Shown: positions 47,340-59,624 of the stretch, one piece after another
Position numbering within the stretch: position 1 is the stretch's first letter
Layout of the letters: each line of letters starts with the position of its first letter
NCBI GenBank assembly: GCA_036346375.1
Contig: CM070504.1
Coordinates: 6,941,890-7,005,889, forward strand
DNA length: 64,000 bases
Source: Guadua angustifolia
Lineage: Eukaryota > Streptophyta > Magnoliopsida > Poales > Poaceae
Direction: 5' to 3'
Program-made: the position numbers and the translations under genes
Notes under the pieces: generated by a model
The model's database searches: none
What the model saw: only the letters and a program-made list of their open reading frames with translations
What the model was told of the DNA's origin: nothing

Positions 47340-48360
47340 GGTCGGTTCGGACATGCTATTATTTAACAGAGGCCACCGTGAAGGAGCGGCTAGGCTCTAT
47401 GCTGATTATTTCATGACTTCTGTATGGGCAATGATTGTTCAAAGGAGGTACTAAAACCCAACATCTCACTTAAAATGGATGATGCATAGGTCATGTCTTT
47501 TGTTCTTAGAATTTGTATGATATTGTGTTATGCGTGTTTAGATGAGCCGATCCTCGCTTACACGATATAGCCGCCGCCGAGGGCCACGACGATTGGTTCA
47601 CGCAAACAAGGGATGCCACTGGAAGCTCGGCTGGACCTCTCGCAGAAGATGACGGCCGCTATCCCAGAAGCCTAGCGACGGTGTCCTCGCCGACGGTGTG
47701 GACGAGTACCGCGATTGGGGGAAAGCATCGCGCTCCTAGCTCAAGAAGTTCAGACAAGGCGGTGGTGGAGGTGTTCGGCGAGAAGACTCGCGTCACGAAC
47801 GCACCGACACTCCGCTAGACTCCTACAAGTTGGGGAGCAGAGAGGTTTCCCTGGGATGCTTGGTAGCATCGATTGTATGCACTGGACTTGGAGGAACTGC
47901 CCTAAGGCATGGCAGGGGAGCTTCACAGGGCATACCCGGAAGCCTTCCATAGTCCTCGAGGCGGTGGCTTCGCATACGACCTATGGATATGGCACGCCTT
48001 CTTTGGGATGCTCGTAGCTTGAACGATATTAATGTGCTACATCGTTCTAATATATTTTCTAGGGATAACGATGCTTCAACCGGAGGTGACGATTACGCCA
48101 ACGAAACCAAGACAACATGGGATACTACCTCGCCGATGGGATATATCCCGAGTGGGCCTCCTTCGTGAAGGCCATTGCCGCCTGATGGGAAACAAGAGGA
48201 TCCACTTCTCCACAATGCAAGCCGCAGCGAGGAAGGATGTCGAGAGCTTTTGAGTGCCGCAAGCCAGTTTGCTATTGTACGAGGTCCTTGGCCGTTGCCG
48301 GGATCGATGACGCCTCGTACATTATGATCGCATGCATCGCTTTTACATAACATGATTATC
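47340..48360 (+). pseudogene. PIF/Harbinger DDE transposase, frameshifted
   Basis: Pieces of a DDE_Tnp_4-type transposase appear in order but in different frames. They include a GHREGAARLYADYF-type entry, RGFPGMLGSIDCMHW with the first catalytic Asp, CPKAWQGSFTG, LEAVAS, SLNDINVLHRS, and MGYYLADGIYPEW with the second Asp. A QFAIVRG block follows. At least five frameshifts and several stops are needed to join them. The protein would have cut and joined the element's ends together with ORF1. It is no longer functional. Confidence 0.8.
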
Positions 48361-48989
48361 GAGGACGAGAGGGACGGTCCATTTCAGAGGAGTCCTTCGA
48401 CTACATGGGTACCCCGCCGTGACAGGACATCACCCGCAGGTCGGTCTTGCAATCGCATCGAAGCAACTCAAAGACGAGAGACCGCGAATCGCACCATCGG
48501 TTGCAATGACCTTGTTTAACACTCGGGACGCCACGGCGAGAGTAGTATCGTCTCGCCGTGATGTCGCTTGCTAGATCCCGATCGTGTTATGCACCCTTTT
48601 ATGTGAGCTTGTCATGTATTGTTCTCAACCCTCTTGTGTGAGTGTCATGTAAGCATGCCAGTTTAATAATAAATTCAACAGTGACATCAGTCAATTTTGT
48701 GTCATGACATTTCACACAAAGCAATTAGATAAGTTCCATACGTGATCCAACAAGGGCCGAAAGCAAACACAACATCTCATGAGTTAGCACAACATCTCAT
48801 AACTTAACACAACATGTCATCAAACAAAGTCTCATAACATAACCGCCATAACAAAAGGTCCATACCCAAAATAACATCATCCATGAAACAACAAGGCACC
48901 ACATTTTGTAGCGAAGTCCATGCACACAACCATCATAATGACCAGGTTACGAACACACACAGATAAGCAATCAATCTAGCAAGGTCGGT

Positions 48990-49941
48990 CTACAGGCTCC
49001 TCAATATGTCGTCCTGGCGCTTTTTATAATACGTAAGAGCCGCTACCGCCGCCTTGGTCAAATCAATGTTTATAATCCTCTCTTCCTCCGCCATCTCCAT
49101 CAAGTGTACTTGTCGACGCTTCACATCCACCATTTCGTTCTGGCTTGGCGATCTTGTCGAATCGCCAAGATAGGCGCCACCGAGGACGCATCGCTTTGGT
49201 ACTAGCCCTCTTCCTCGCCGCTTTGGTCAGATCCCGCCTACGGTCTTGTCGACTCGCCACATGAACCAACAGGTCGAGCTGGTCGGTCATGTTGTTCGAC
49301 CCCGGTGCACCACCGGAGGTCCGTCCCCGCATTGTCCTTTGCCTCTTGTTGCCTATGTGCAAGAAATTTCACTTTGGGTGATCGGCTAGGATCACCCAAG
49401 AGTGTTGAATGCGAGCCTTCCCTCACAGCCTGGTACATCCTCGCCGATGGGCCATCTGTCCATGCAATTGAGAAGGACATGTGCAAGAGTGCATTAGTAC
49501 ATTGCAGTGGGAAAGTCTAAAAAATAATGAAGTGCGTACAGTGCTTACCCTGTCACGCTCGGTGGTGCCACTCTGGTTCAACCCGTCAATCTGATTGACA
49601 TACCCAGAGAACTTGCTGACCGCCTCATTGATCAACGCCCAGTGGTTCACCATAGCCTTTGTCGAGCGTTCGGTGCCCTGCTTCGTGTTGTGCTTCTTGA
49701 AATATTCCGCAATCCGAGACCAGTAGGTTTCAGTTGATTGGTCTTTGCCCACAATGGGGTCCTGGCTCACATTCAACCAAGCGCTGACTAGGACCTCATC
49801 CTCGCTGCCATCCATTTCGGCCTCTGCCGGTCTTGGACATTGGTTGCTTACCCTTCCTCCTAATCTGGCGGCCTGCTCGCGAGCCATCGAAGGTAGGTGC
49901 ATGTCGCGCCTCACCGGCCGAGGGGACACCGCCATCATCAA
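48990..49941 (-). pseudogene. PIF/Harbinger ORF1 (Myb/trihelix-like DNA-binding protein)
   Basis: The N-terminal exon (49941 to ~49552) encodes a SANT/trihelix-like domain: LVSAWLNVSQDPIVGKDQST, YWSRIAEYFKKH, NHWALINEAVSKFSGYV. A donor-like ggtaagc follows. The C-terminal part continues in shifting frames through an RQ/KR-rich segment to LMEMAEEERIINIDL and YYKKRQDDILRSL, ending at the stop at 48990. In PIF/Harbinger elements ORF1 recruits the transposase to DNA. The order and the C-terminal signature fit this family. Frame breaks in the middle make it a pseudogene. Confidence 0.7.
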
Positions 49942-52900
49942 TGTTGTTCACCACAGAAGTGCCGCAGAATCCCAACTAACTGGATGGGACTCATCCCAAG
50001 CATGTAGTCCGCGAAGAATGGATCCATAACTTCTTCCCTGGTATGGTTACAAACCAAATAGGTCACATACATAAATATTGTCAGTAACATGTCAGCAATT
50101 CGAACTGACAGCATGGAACTGAGTAGTACCAAGCTTGCAGACTCAAGAGATTGAACTGAGTAGTAACAAGTGCAATGCTAGCAGGAACAACTGAGTAGTA
50201 ACAAGTGCAATGCCAGTAGGTTTAAGTTGTGAAGCAATTTATTGTCCCGAAGGCAGAATTGGCAAATAATCACAGTACTCAAGTCTGGGAAATAATCACA
50301 GTAGTCAAATTTCACACCGCTCAAGGCGTAATTGGCAAATTTTTGTGTCCGAGAAGTACTTTAATGACATACAAAAACTAGTACTTTACGTACACAAAAA
50401 ACTAGTAAAGTAGTAAAGTAGTTATCATAGCTTCTTACCCGTTATGAAGTTCATGCCAAGGCACACAAAAACTAGTAAAGTAGTAACTAGTTTACTAAAC
50501 TAGTACTTTACAGACACAAAAATTCAGACTCAAGTCTTTAACTAATTATCGCCTTACTTATAACTAGTACATGGATTGCACAAAAACCCAGCTTGTATGC
50601 TTGAGTCGTCCCGAGTACGTAAAAGGGCCTAGCAGGTTATGGATTGCACGTAAAAACCAGCTTGTATGCTTGAGTCGCCCGAGCACGTAAAAATCAATAA
50701 GTCCAACTCACGTAAAAAAGGCCAATGTAAAAAGGCCAACACAAACTTGACAGACGTAATGTAATGGAATGTAATCCCAATACTCAAGTCGAATACTCAA
50801 GCAATTTCTTTTTCCTCATGTCGAATTGGGAGGTAATGACAAGACTCAAGCAATTTCTTTTCCTCATGTCGAATTGGGAGGTAATGACAATAGTGAAGTC
50901 ATTCTTCCTCAACAAATGAGAATTGGCAAATAATGACAGAATTGGCAAATGGAGACAAGACTTGAGTAGCAAACTAACCGAGTAAATGCGAAGGGATGTT
51001 AAGCTTCAGCCTCATCGACTAGACAAATTTAATCACAGAGGGAAAATTTAATACATGCCCTGGTTTCTCCGATCGCCGCTTAAATCACTTAAAAAGAACA
51101 CACATATGAGGACGGCAATTGGAATGAATACGACCAAACTTGACAGGACACAACAGTTTGGAGTTCAATCACACTACTCAAGTCAGAATTGTCAAATGAA
51201 GTTGTCAAGCAATTTCTTGTCCTCAAGGCACAATTGGCAAATAATCACAATACTCAAGTGAAGCAATTTTTTTCCTCGCACATACACACATCCCAAAACC
51301 GGCAGATTTGCATCAAGAAAACAACCCAACAGATACCTACTTTTCAGATGAGTGTGCGAAACTGTATTTCTCCCCTTCTAAGAAAAAAGGAAAGGATACT
51401 ACTATATCGCCACATGATGTGTGCCGGTACCTTGTAAGCAAGGCACATCCGAGAACACAAAAGATCATGTACGAAAAGTAAGATTTGTCAATATTCACAA
51501 GTTGAACATGGACTCTCATGTAAGAAAGGTAAAATCATGTAAGAAAGATCCCGGAATAAGGCACAATCTATACATAAGTCAAGTTTTTCAAAGATGGCTC
51601 ATCTGCGAAAAGATCATGGAATAAGGCACATTCTATACTTATGTACGCACCTATCCGCGTCTTAAAACCCGTAATCAAGAAAATTCTTATGCCATACGTC
51701 ATTCCTAGCAATTCAAAATAATCAATGTAAAGAACAATTTTGGTTCGAATCACCAGATCAACAACATTTAACCCAAGGACCCCTGCAAACAATACGTTAT
51801 GAACAAGCATCAAGAATTTGTACCTATGCAAGCATCAATATTTGTAAGTTAAGTAGCAACAAGAAAAAAGTAATACAATAGACAACGACTTTTTATACAA
51901 CACAAGCGCCCATAATCGACAACACAAGCCTTCGATAAAACTTCCATAATTATATTACTATTTTACAGACAAGCCTTCCATAATTAAACATCACAAGCCA
52001 TCCATGAAACTTCCATTGGTACTGTGGGTGCACTACAAACTAAACCAACACTTGAAAATACCAAACACAACACTCCAAATATCCGAGGTTCTAAAAGTTC
52101 TTAACCCCATAATTAAACATACAAGCACGCACTACGTAACCATCGGCCCGACCTTGATTAAACATACGAGGATGCCATGACCGATCGACTCGGCTGCACT
52201 GGGCTTGTTACCTTCGTCGCTACCCTCATGGTCGCCCGTTCACCATAATCCCACTGGCCCACAACCGAAGTTAACAGGCCATGGATATCATGCTCGTCGA
52301 CCTCATCGCCCTGAACGCCCTCATCACACCCGACATCCTCAGATCAAGACTGCTGGTCCAACGACATGTTAATCAAGCTCTCGCTATCGCTCAACCTCTA
52401 TGAGCGCCTTGCTCATTGTGTACCAAAGAATTGGCATCCCTGCGGGTCAAGTTATCCGCCACAACCTTCTTCAGATCCGCTGCCTTATCCTCTATCATCT
52501 CGCAAGATCTTCGAGATGACTTTATGTAGCTCAAGTGCCTCCATCTAAAAACCACACGAACACGTAACCACCAACATTCTTCAATCTACATGTTATTTTA
52601 TATCCTAACATAGAACATCTACCACCTCATCTATAAGGTCATATGTAAGATTGGGCCACCTCATTTTCATTGCTCACGATTTAAAATGATTTCATTATCC
52701 GAGAGAACTACATGTAGAAACTATGTCAAAATCTTTGCGAAAATACCTACATAAACCCCAAAGCAAACACATATGAATCTGCTCGGTGTTCTTCATCGCT
52801 TCAGTGCTCTTCACCCAAGTTTTCTCTAATGGGTTAAATCATTACCAAGAGAATAATGAAAATCCATATGTACGGTTAAATCATATGGATTTACCAAGAG

Positions 52901-53789
52901 GGTTAAATCATCCCCACTAGAATCATTACCAAGGCCATGCATGTGTTCTTCTACCGCCTGAGCAATGAAATTCCATATCTACTGCTCTATACCAAACGCA
53001 TAAGGTTTAATCATTAGTACTTTAAATCATTAGTAACTCATGCTTCCAATCTGCCAGATACAGTAGGTTAAATCAGTAGTTCAAATCATTAGTTTAAATC
53101 ATTAGTAGTTTAAATCATTAGTAATTCCATATCTGCTTCGAATCTGCCAGATATAGTAGGTTAAATCAGTAGTACTTCATGCAAGTGTTCTTCTACTGCC
53201 AGATCTACGGTTCTATACCAAATATATCTGCCTAGAATCTCCAATATGCGAAAGTAATATCGCCGATTCAACCAAATACCCCACATCCCTTTTTTTCCCC
53301 ATCTCTACGCCCGACCAAATCCAAATCGAACAAGGGAAACGGTGGTCGAAGGGCAATACCTCGTAGTGCGACTCTTCACAACCTCGGCCCGGGGTGGGGC
53401 GGATTTGCTTCGTCACGGAAACGTCGCACTGGTTCTTGCCTCGCCGCCTCGCGCCGACGCGGAGAGGGAGGTCGCAGACCTCCGAGCTCAAGCGACGCGA
53501 CGAGGGGATTGCACAGGGCGCCCGGCCACGGGGGGATCCGGACTCCGGTCCCGCTGGGTTCCCGTCCGGGAGGGGTCGCCGTTGGAGCCGCGCATTCCCT
53601 TCCCTGGGCTTCGTTTTCCCACGCCGAAGGGAACGGGACGGCTCACGGGACACGGTTGGAGAGAGTCTTATAACCCGCCACCAAGAAGCCCCTCCCTTCC
53701 TTTCCCACCCCATTCCTTGCAACAACAGCATCGCCGCCGCCGCCGCCTAAGCAGCCACTTCGCGGGGAGCGTCGCCGGAGGAAGGAGTC

Positions 53790-56700
53790 ATGGATCGGTA
53801 CCAGCGGGTGGAGAAGCCGCGGCCCGAGTCCGCCGCCATAAGCGAGAACGAGATCCGCATCACCACCCAGGGCCTCATCCGCAACTACGTCACCTACGCC
53901 ACCTCCCTCCTCCAGGTACCGCACCAGTTGCCATTCCCGTAGCCATCGGCCGTCCGCTTCGCCTGCGCGCCGCACTTAGGCGCGGTTTCTCCGAGTAGAT
54001 CTCGCCGCGGCACGTCGAAAACGGCGATATCTGGGAGAAGCATCGCCTTTAGGCCCCGATGGAAATGCTCGTTGGTTTGGGACACGCTGCGGTATGGGAC
54101 GTACATGGAAGCGAGGGTTTTGGCTGAGAGGCACGCGCGTTTAGAGTTGGAGGAGTGGATTTGGTGCGTGGTGTGCTGTGCGGTTGCTGATTTGCACGCG
54201 GCTGATACGGGATGCATTTTGTCTCGCGATTTGAGGTTTGCTGTGAGTTTAGATGTTCCAAAACCTCAAATATACTGCAAGGTGAGATTTTTACCCTTTT
54301 CATTTGGTTAGGAATGGCATTTGGTGGAGGATATATGAATGCTATGCAATACATTATCGTATAGGAGTGAGCGATGAAGGCTGAACATTATGTTATCTTG
54401 TAGCAGTGAGTAGTGAATGCTACGCATTATGTCGTCGTATAGCAGTGAGTAGTGAGGGCTGTGCACGATTTTGGTATGTGTAAAATTGTATAGGGATATC
54501 CAGGTTTGAGCTAATCTGAAGATTTAAGGGACTTGCATGTGCGCTTTGATCTGTTGCGGACACATGGGATCTTCCTTGTTTTTACCCACTTTAATTATGT
54601 AAGAGACTTTTGTTACTGATGTATAGCGTGCCGGTTAGATATTGGAGATCCACAATACGATATATTGTGTGTGCCCGAGCTGAGTCTGATTGGCAAGTGT
54701 TGTTGTTTAGCGCGCCATGCAGTGTAACCTTTAGCGTACCTTTTAATGAGCTGTCTGTTCTTATAGTTCTTATTATTGAATAGAGTGGGTTGTCACACAA
54801 ATCATGCAATCTGGATGCATATCGTCTGCCATCATGTTTTAATGGCAAAGGCTGGCGTTCTCTTCTTGTGAACCATTCATCACGAAACCAACAATAGGCA
54901 GGTTGAGCTCCCACACCCTCACTACCCACCACTTGCCAGTAAAAGAGAAAGAGATTCAAATCAAAAATAGGAAAGAGTTCTCTGTCCATCCTGTCCTCAG
55001 CCGCATCAAGCTGGTCTCCTGCTGGCTGTCCTCACATGCCTCTAGCCAATCTTCTTGTTGTTATGCCTCTAGCCAAGTGGCTGCTCCTTGTCATCCTCAT
55101 ATCTTAGGCCTCTTTGCCTTTGTATTATGTCTACCTCCTCTCCAATCTAACCGCATAGGCCATAGCTACCACTTAGTGTCATCCTAAGTTCCCTGCAAAC
55201 AGTAAACAGTTGTTGTAGCCCATAGAAACTATACTATTTGTTAATGGACCGGGGGAGATGTGATACCACAACCCGAAGTCCTTTGTTTTACAAGTGTCTC
55301 AGATTTGGGGGATGGCAATCTGAACCTTTGCCAATAAAACATGATGGTGGAGAATGCACATCCTTGTGATCCATTTTTTTTATCGAGGATGCATCATGCA
55401 ACTATCATAGTATCATTCATCATTCTTTGAAATGCTATGCCGTTTTTACTTGGATAACTATTATTGCTCACCCAAATCATGTGTACTGGTGCATGCTATG
55501 AACCTCGTAAGCTTTTTGAAGCAGGAAAAACTGGTGAAAGAAATTGTGTTGAAGGCTATGGGGCAGGCTATCAGCAAGACAGTGGCTATTGCTGAGGTCA
55601 TAAAGGTTGGTTTGTTATAGCTCTCTCTTTTTAGTTACCATTGTTTGGACTTCTGAAAATTGATTCATCCCTATCTAACTGCAGAAAAGGATCCCTGGGT
55701 TGCATCAAGATACATCAATCAGTTCAGTCAGTATTACTGATGTATGGGAACCCATTGAGGAAGGCCTTGTACCGTTAAGTTTCACAAAACTATTCTGTTT
55801 GCTGATATATTCTTGGCTCACCCTTTGTTCTGTTTTATTTATTTATGTTGTATTGTGGCAGATTGGAGATGACTCGTCATGTTTCAATGATCTCAATTTC
55901 TTTGTCACCTAAGGAGCTTAACAAGAATTCACATGGGTATTTTGTTTGACCTTTCTTTTTCAGGATTTATTTGGAAGCATCTACCGAGGCACTAGCTTGG
56001 TTCTATAAGTGTAGCAAGAATTCTAATATAGTTTATACAATATTGTTGTTCTTTTGTAGGTATCAAGCTCCATTGCATGCAGAGCCATCTAAGCCACAAA
56101 GGTACCAGCAATATCAACAGCAGCAGCACCAGCCAAGACAAAATCAAGGTCAAACAGGTGAACATACAATCAATAGATGTAAGTTTGTTTATGTGGCTAA
56201 TTGCTAACTTGTTCCTCTTGTATTGAAGATTCGTATTGGCATGGCCGTGGTAGAGGCAGAGGGCGAGGACGGGGCTGGGTTGGTAGGGGAGGCTATGGTG
56301 GGTATGATAATAACCAAGGAGGTTATGGTGGATATGCACACCAAGGTGGATATGGACATCAAGGTGGATATGGCAACCAGGGAGGGTATGGCCACAACGA
56401 AGGTGGCTATGGAGGGTATGGTTACAACCATGGTGGATATGGAGGATACAGTAAGTACAATGATAAAGTTATTTTTGTTTACTATTATTCATGATTTCAA
56501 TATCGTGGATGAAGTGTTTATTACGAGTTAATCACTACAGCAGGAATTTGTTGTCTTCAGATCGCTTCAGTTGATATGTTTTTTTTGTGCCTTTTTCTTT
56601 CTGAAGATTGTACACAACTATATATTCTAATAATTTTCTTGTCAGAAAATGGTGGCTGGAACTACAGCCGGAACAGAGGTGGTGCTGCCGGTGGCAGAGG

Positions 56701-57401
56701 AAGAGGCAACTGGGGATACGGTGGTATGTATAATCGCAGTAACCTACATTCTGTACATGCATTTACACCAACTGATTACAAATCTAAAGTAACAAGATTT
56801 CTGCTACTGCTTGATGCCTCTAATCTGATTTTGTTCTGTGTCCCCAGTGAATGTTGGTTTATTCATTTTTCTCAGAACATGAGTCTTGTGGAAAAATACA
56901 CTTCGTAAGAATGATTTACACAGTGATGTAATAAGAATAAATTCTTGGCAATTTACTTATTGCTGTATCCTAAGTCCCAACCCACCTGCTTCTTAGTCCC
57001 TGTATATGTGTATTGCAATCATTTATCAAGTGTGAACCTAAGATAGAAATGGTGACTGTCATGTCACAAGGAGGTGCTTCAAAAAGAAGTATGACAGCTG
57101 AAAATCATAGAGTATCATGATTCTTTTCTAAATCATTTGGGGCATTAATTCAAAAGGGGGGTTTACTTTTGCAGTTTGTCTATTGTAATTGGGTGCTTAT
57201 ATTTCGATAAAAAGAAGGGGTTTGGGTGCCATCGTGCTGCACGGTGAAGTCTTTAAACAATCAATTATGGAATCTATCATTGCAGGTCCAGGATACGAAC
57301 GAGGTGGCAGAGGTGGAGGCGGCCCAGGAGGCAGCAGGGGCTATGCGCGGGGCCGTGGACGGATGGGTGGTGGCCGTGGGCGGGGCAACCAAAACTATTA
57401 G
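53790..57401 (+). CDS. Alba-domain protein with RGG/Gly-Tyr-rich tail
   Basis: Eight exons join in frame with GT-AG introns: 53790-53915, 55525-55605, 55685-55773, 55862-55936, 56060-56157, 56229-56450, 56646-56723 and 57286-57401. They encode 294 residues. Residues ~15-110 form an Alba fold (NEIRITTQGLIRNYVTYATS; EIVLKAMGQAISKTV; IPGLHQDTSI; LEMTRHVSMISISLSPKEL). A Q-rich linker follows, then repeated GGYG/QGGYG units and RGRGRG boxes up to the C-terminal GRGNQNY. Plant Alba proteins of this long RGG type bind RNA, including mRNA in heat and reproductive contexts, and can be nuclear or cytoplasmic. The GYG tail suits condensate formation (inference). Exon 5 has an alternative in-phase donor at 56148/56149, which would drop three residues. 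No disabling mutation is seen. The Harbinger element ends 122 bases upstream of the ATG. Confidence 0.93.
53916..55524 (+). other. First intron of the Alba gene (1.6 kb)
   Basis: Starts gtaccg and ends gcag. It is T-rich on the coding strand. A short ~35-bp repeat around tagcagtgagtagtga occurs near 54360-54450. No gene or clear transposon recognised. Confidence 0.6.
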
Positions 57402-58080
57402 GTCAACATGGGTTTGGAACTTCGGATAAGCTAGCCCCCTCACCGGGTTCTGTATGGCAAAAAAGAAAAAAAAAAAAAAAAAGAAAACATAGAGTTTTAG
57501 TGTTGTTTCCTTGTAAGCAATCGACTAGCCTTCCCAGTTTTTAGCTATAATCACCAATGTTGTCTGTACCATTGCTTCGATTACGTGGGATTTTGACAAG
57601 AATGTTTAGTTTTTTCCTGGGACACCTTTCCTGTATTTAAGAGTGCATTTTTGGATAGTTTATCTGTTTCCAGCTTCGACTTCGGCGTTCGCTTGTGGCG
57701 TTACGAACCCTGTCATTATCCGATTGATACGCGTTCTGTTGTTATATACCACTGTTTGACCCTGGAAAGAAACAACTGTGAATCAAAAGCTGCTCATAAA
57801 TCAGTCTAATTTAAAATATAAAAAAAAAAAAATTATACCTTGAAAACAGCGCGAAAACCGTTTTTAAGCAACATTCAAATAGTCGGTTGGTTTTCGATAA
57901 AAACCGAGCGGTTCCTCGTGAAAAATCGAACGGTTTTTGATTTTTTTTAATTTTTCCTAAAATTTTTATTTCTTAACTATTCGGTTTTTGCAGTTTTTGA
58001 ATTTCGAATTTTGTATGATTTTTTTAAAAATGTTTTTAAAACCTGCTCACATGCACTGCCTTGGCGCATTGGCTGACCCG
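57402..58080 (+). other. Alba 3' UTR and intergenic AT-rich sequence
   Basis: An A-rich tract at 57462-57486 lies in the 3' UTR. After ~57780 the sequence has poly-A/T runs and cggtttttgattttt/aaaaccg motifs, similar in style to 46650-46790. No gene recognised. Confidence 0.4.
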
Positions 58081-58505
58081 TATCGTACGAAGAGATGGAT
58101 TAGAAGAACCCACGGCCATGGCCATGGGACATCCGGACACAACACCATCGATCGATCGCCCCAGCGCCACGTATCGCGTCACGCGAAGGAGAAGGCAATT
58201 TCTATCAGGCGCCAGCTACTGTGCCCGATGAACTATGCAGTCCCCGAGCGAGGCCACTGTTCCCGTTCCACTGAACCTGGACGGGTCCCCGTCCAGGTGC
58301 GGCCGCCCGTCCCAGATTCATCTGATCGGCTAGCTTCCCCTCGCTGATTGGTTATATTACAGGGACAGCTCTCCTGCCTCGCAATGGTGTCTAACCGTAT
58401 ATTGTTCATCCCGCCGCAGTTAAGAAGCAAGCAGAGATCTACGTACGGAGGCCAACCACTAGCTAGCTAGCTAGCTATCTTGGTAGCAGCTACACCTGGA
58501 GAGAC
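58081..58505 (+). promoter_or_regulatory. Probable promoter region of the SDI1/MS5-like gene
   Basis: GC-richer sequence upstream of the ATG at 58506. Candidate TATA-like motifs are ttatatta (~58354) and gtatattg (~58398). A short (agct)n run with agctagctagctagct lies at ~58458-58475. The core promoter cannot be fixed from sequence alone. Confidence 0.35.
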
Positions 58506-58607
58506 ATGGATCAGGTCGGCGTGGCTCAGCCGGCGAGCTTGGCCTCGGCGGCGCCGCACAAGATCCCGTCCGGCGACGGGCCGTATGCACGGGCCAAGCA
58601 CTACCAG
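58506..58607 (+). CDS. SDI1/MS5-like TPR protein, exon 1 (partial gene)
   Basis: The 34-codon exon ends cag|gtgaac. It encodes a variable N-terminus followed by HKIPSGDGPYARAKHYQ, which matches the conserved HKVPSGDGPYVRAKH-type block at the start of the SULFUR DEFICIENCY INDUCED / MALE STERILE 5 (POLLENLESS3) tetratricopeptide family. These proteins act in sulfur-deficiency responses (glucosinolate regulation in Arabidopsis) or in meiotic exit, depending on the clade, which 34 residues cannot resolve. The TPR repeats must lie in later exons beyond the window end. The first intron contains an antisense copia element starting 385 bases after the donor, making the intron more than 5.3 kb long. 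Confidence 0.75.
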
Positions 58608-58992
58608 GTGAACGCTCGACTTGCTTCGCCTGCGTGCCATGCATTTTCCGATCAGAAATGCGTGGTTTTTGAGCCGTCATACGCACGCGCCGGTCCGTAG
58701 TTGCATGTATGGCTGGCGATCGAGGTCCGAGAGGAATTTGTGTGTTATCCCATGCGTGATGTGCATTTGATTTGCGAGTGAAATTCGATTGGGGTTGGCA
58801 TAGCTAGGTGCAGATTTAGTTGGGTTAATTTCTGTCAACGTACGAACGGTTGTTCGATCTACTGGCTTAATTAATTGGTCAGCCTCTCGTCTTAGTTACA
58901 TCCAAACCTTGCATTAGCTCTTCGTTTTCTTAATTTAATGCTACGTGCAAAATCTATCATATATTTCTGTACAGGTGGACTCTAGCTAGAAT

Positions 58993-59489
58993 TGTTGGGA
59001 TCTTTGTATACACTAGTCTCTGTTAGACTTAAGTTTAGCTAATACATAAACTAGTCTAAGTCACGATTACAAACTTAATGCGGAAGTAGATATTAGATGA
59101 AGTACTAACCCGGTGAAGAGAAAGAAGCAGTCATTAGGGTTCGCATTAGGTGTTCTTAGCGTCGGTGAAGAAAACGATAGGCCGGTGAAGATGCACAACA
59201 CCGGAACGCGTGAGGAAGAAGAGGGACACCGAGACCTTCTTCGGTGGCGGACGCGAGTCTTCGTCAGTCTGTGCGCGATCTGATGATCGGATGATTTCGG
59301 GAGAAGGCTAAACTCAAGAGAAGAGATTATTCCAACGAGTGCCGGCCTTTCCCTTTTATTCTCTCGCGCAAGCCAACGGGACCGAACCAAACTGTTGAGG
59401 CGCTCCCGATCAATGCACGTGTGTGCGTTAGAGGTGGGCCTAGCCCTTAACCTTCGGATCTGGCAATTTAGCCAAGATCATCACCAACA
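58993..59489 (-). repeat. 3' LTR of the copia element
   Basis: On the plus strand it begins tgttgggatctttgtataca and ends atcatcaccaaca, giving TG...CA ends in element orientation. Length 497 bp. Confidence 0.85.
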
Positions 59490-59500
59490 TTCTCCCACTT
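59490..59500 (-). other. Polypurine tract of the copia element
   Basis: aagtgggagaa on the minus strand directly precedes the 3' LTR and would prime plus-strand synthesis. Confidence 0.75.
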
Positions 59501-59624
59501 GATCGAAGGCTAATATCATAAGTCCATACTTAACAGAACAACACACCAAGATAAAGTATTACAGCGATTAATCTAAGCACCGCTGTAACCCCAGAATCTA
59601 TAGTGCATCATTCTATCTTGATAG

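Larger units (their letters stand above)
46973..53667. mobile_element. PIF/Harbinger transposon, 6.7 kb, decayed
   Basis: The left end reads gactgtctccaaccg. The right end, inverted, reads gactctctccaaccg: 14 of 15 bases agree. TTA occurs on both sides (46970-46972 and 53668-53670), the expected 3-bp TSD. Inside, a plus-strand DDE transposase remnant (47340-48360) and a minus-strand DNA-binding ORF1 remnant (48990-49941) are arranged tail to tail, which is possible in this superfamily. The rest (50-53.3 kb) is AT-rich with local repeats (aaaactagtaaagtagt near 50400; aaatcattagtagttt near 53050). Both ORFs are broken. The terminal inverted repeat is short, so the boundary call is probable rather than certain. 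Confidence 0.65.

Noticed and set aside
53342..53998. 218-codon plus-strand open frame overlapping the Alba start
   Set aside because: Different frame from the Alba exon, runs through the exon donor, alanine/arginine-rich GC artefact.
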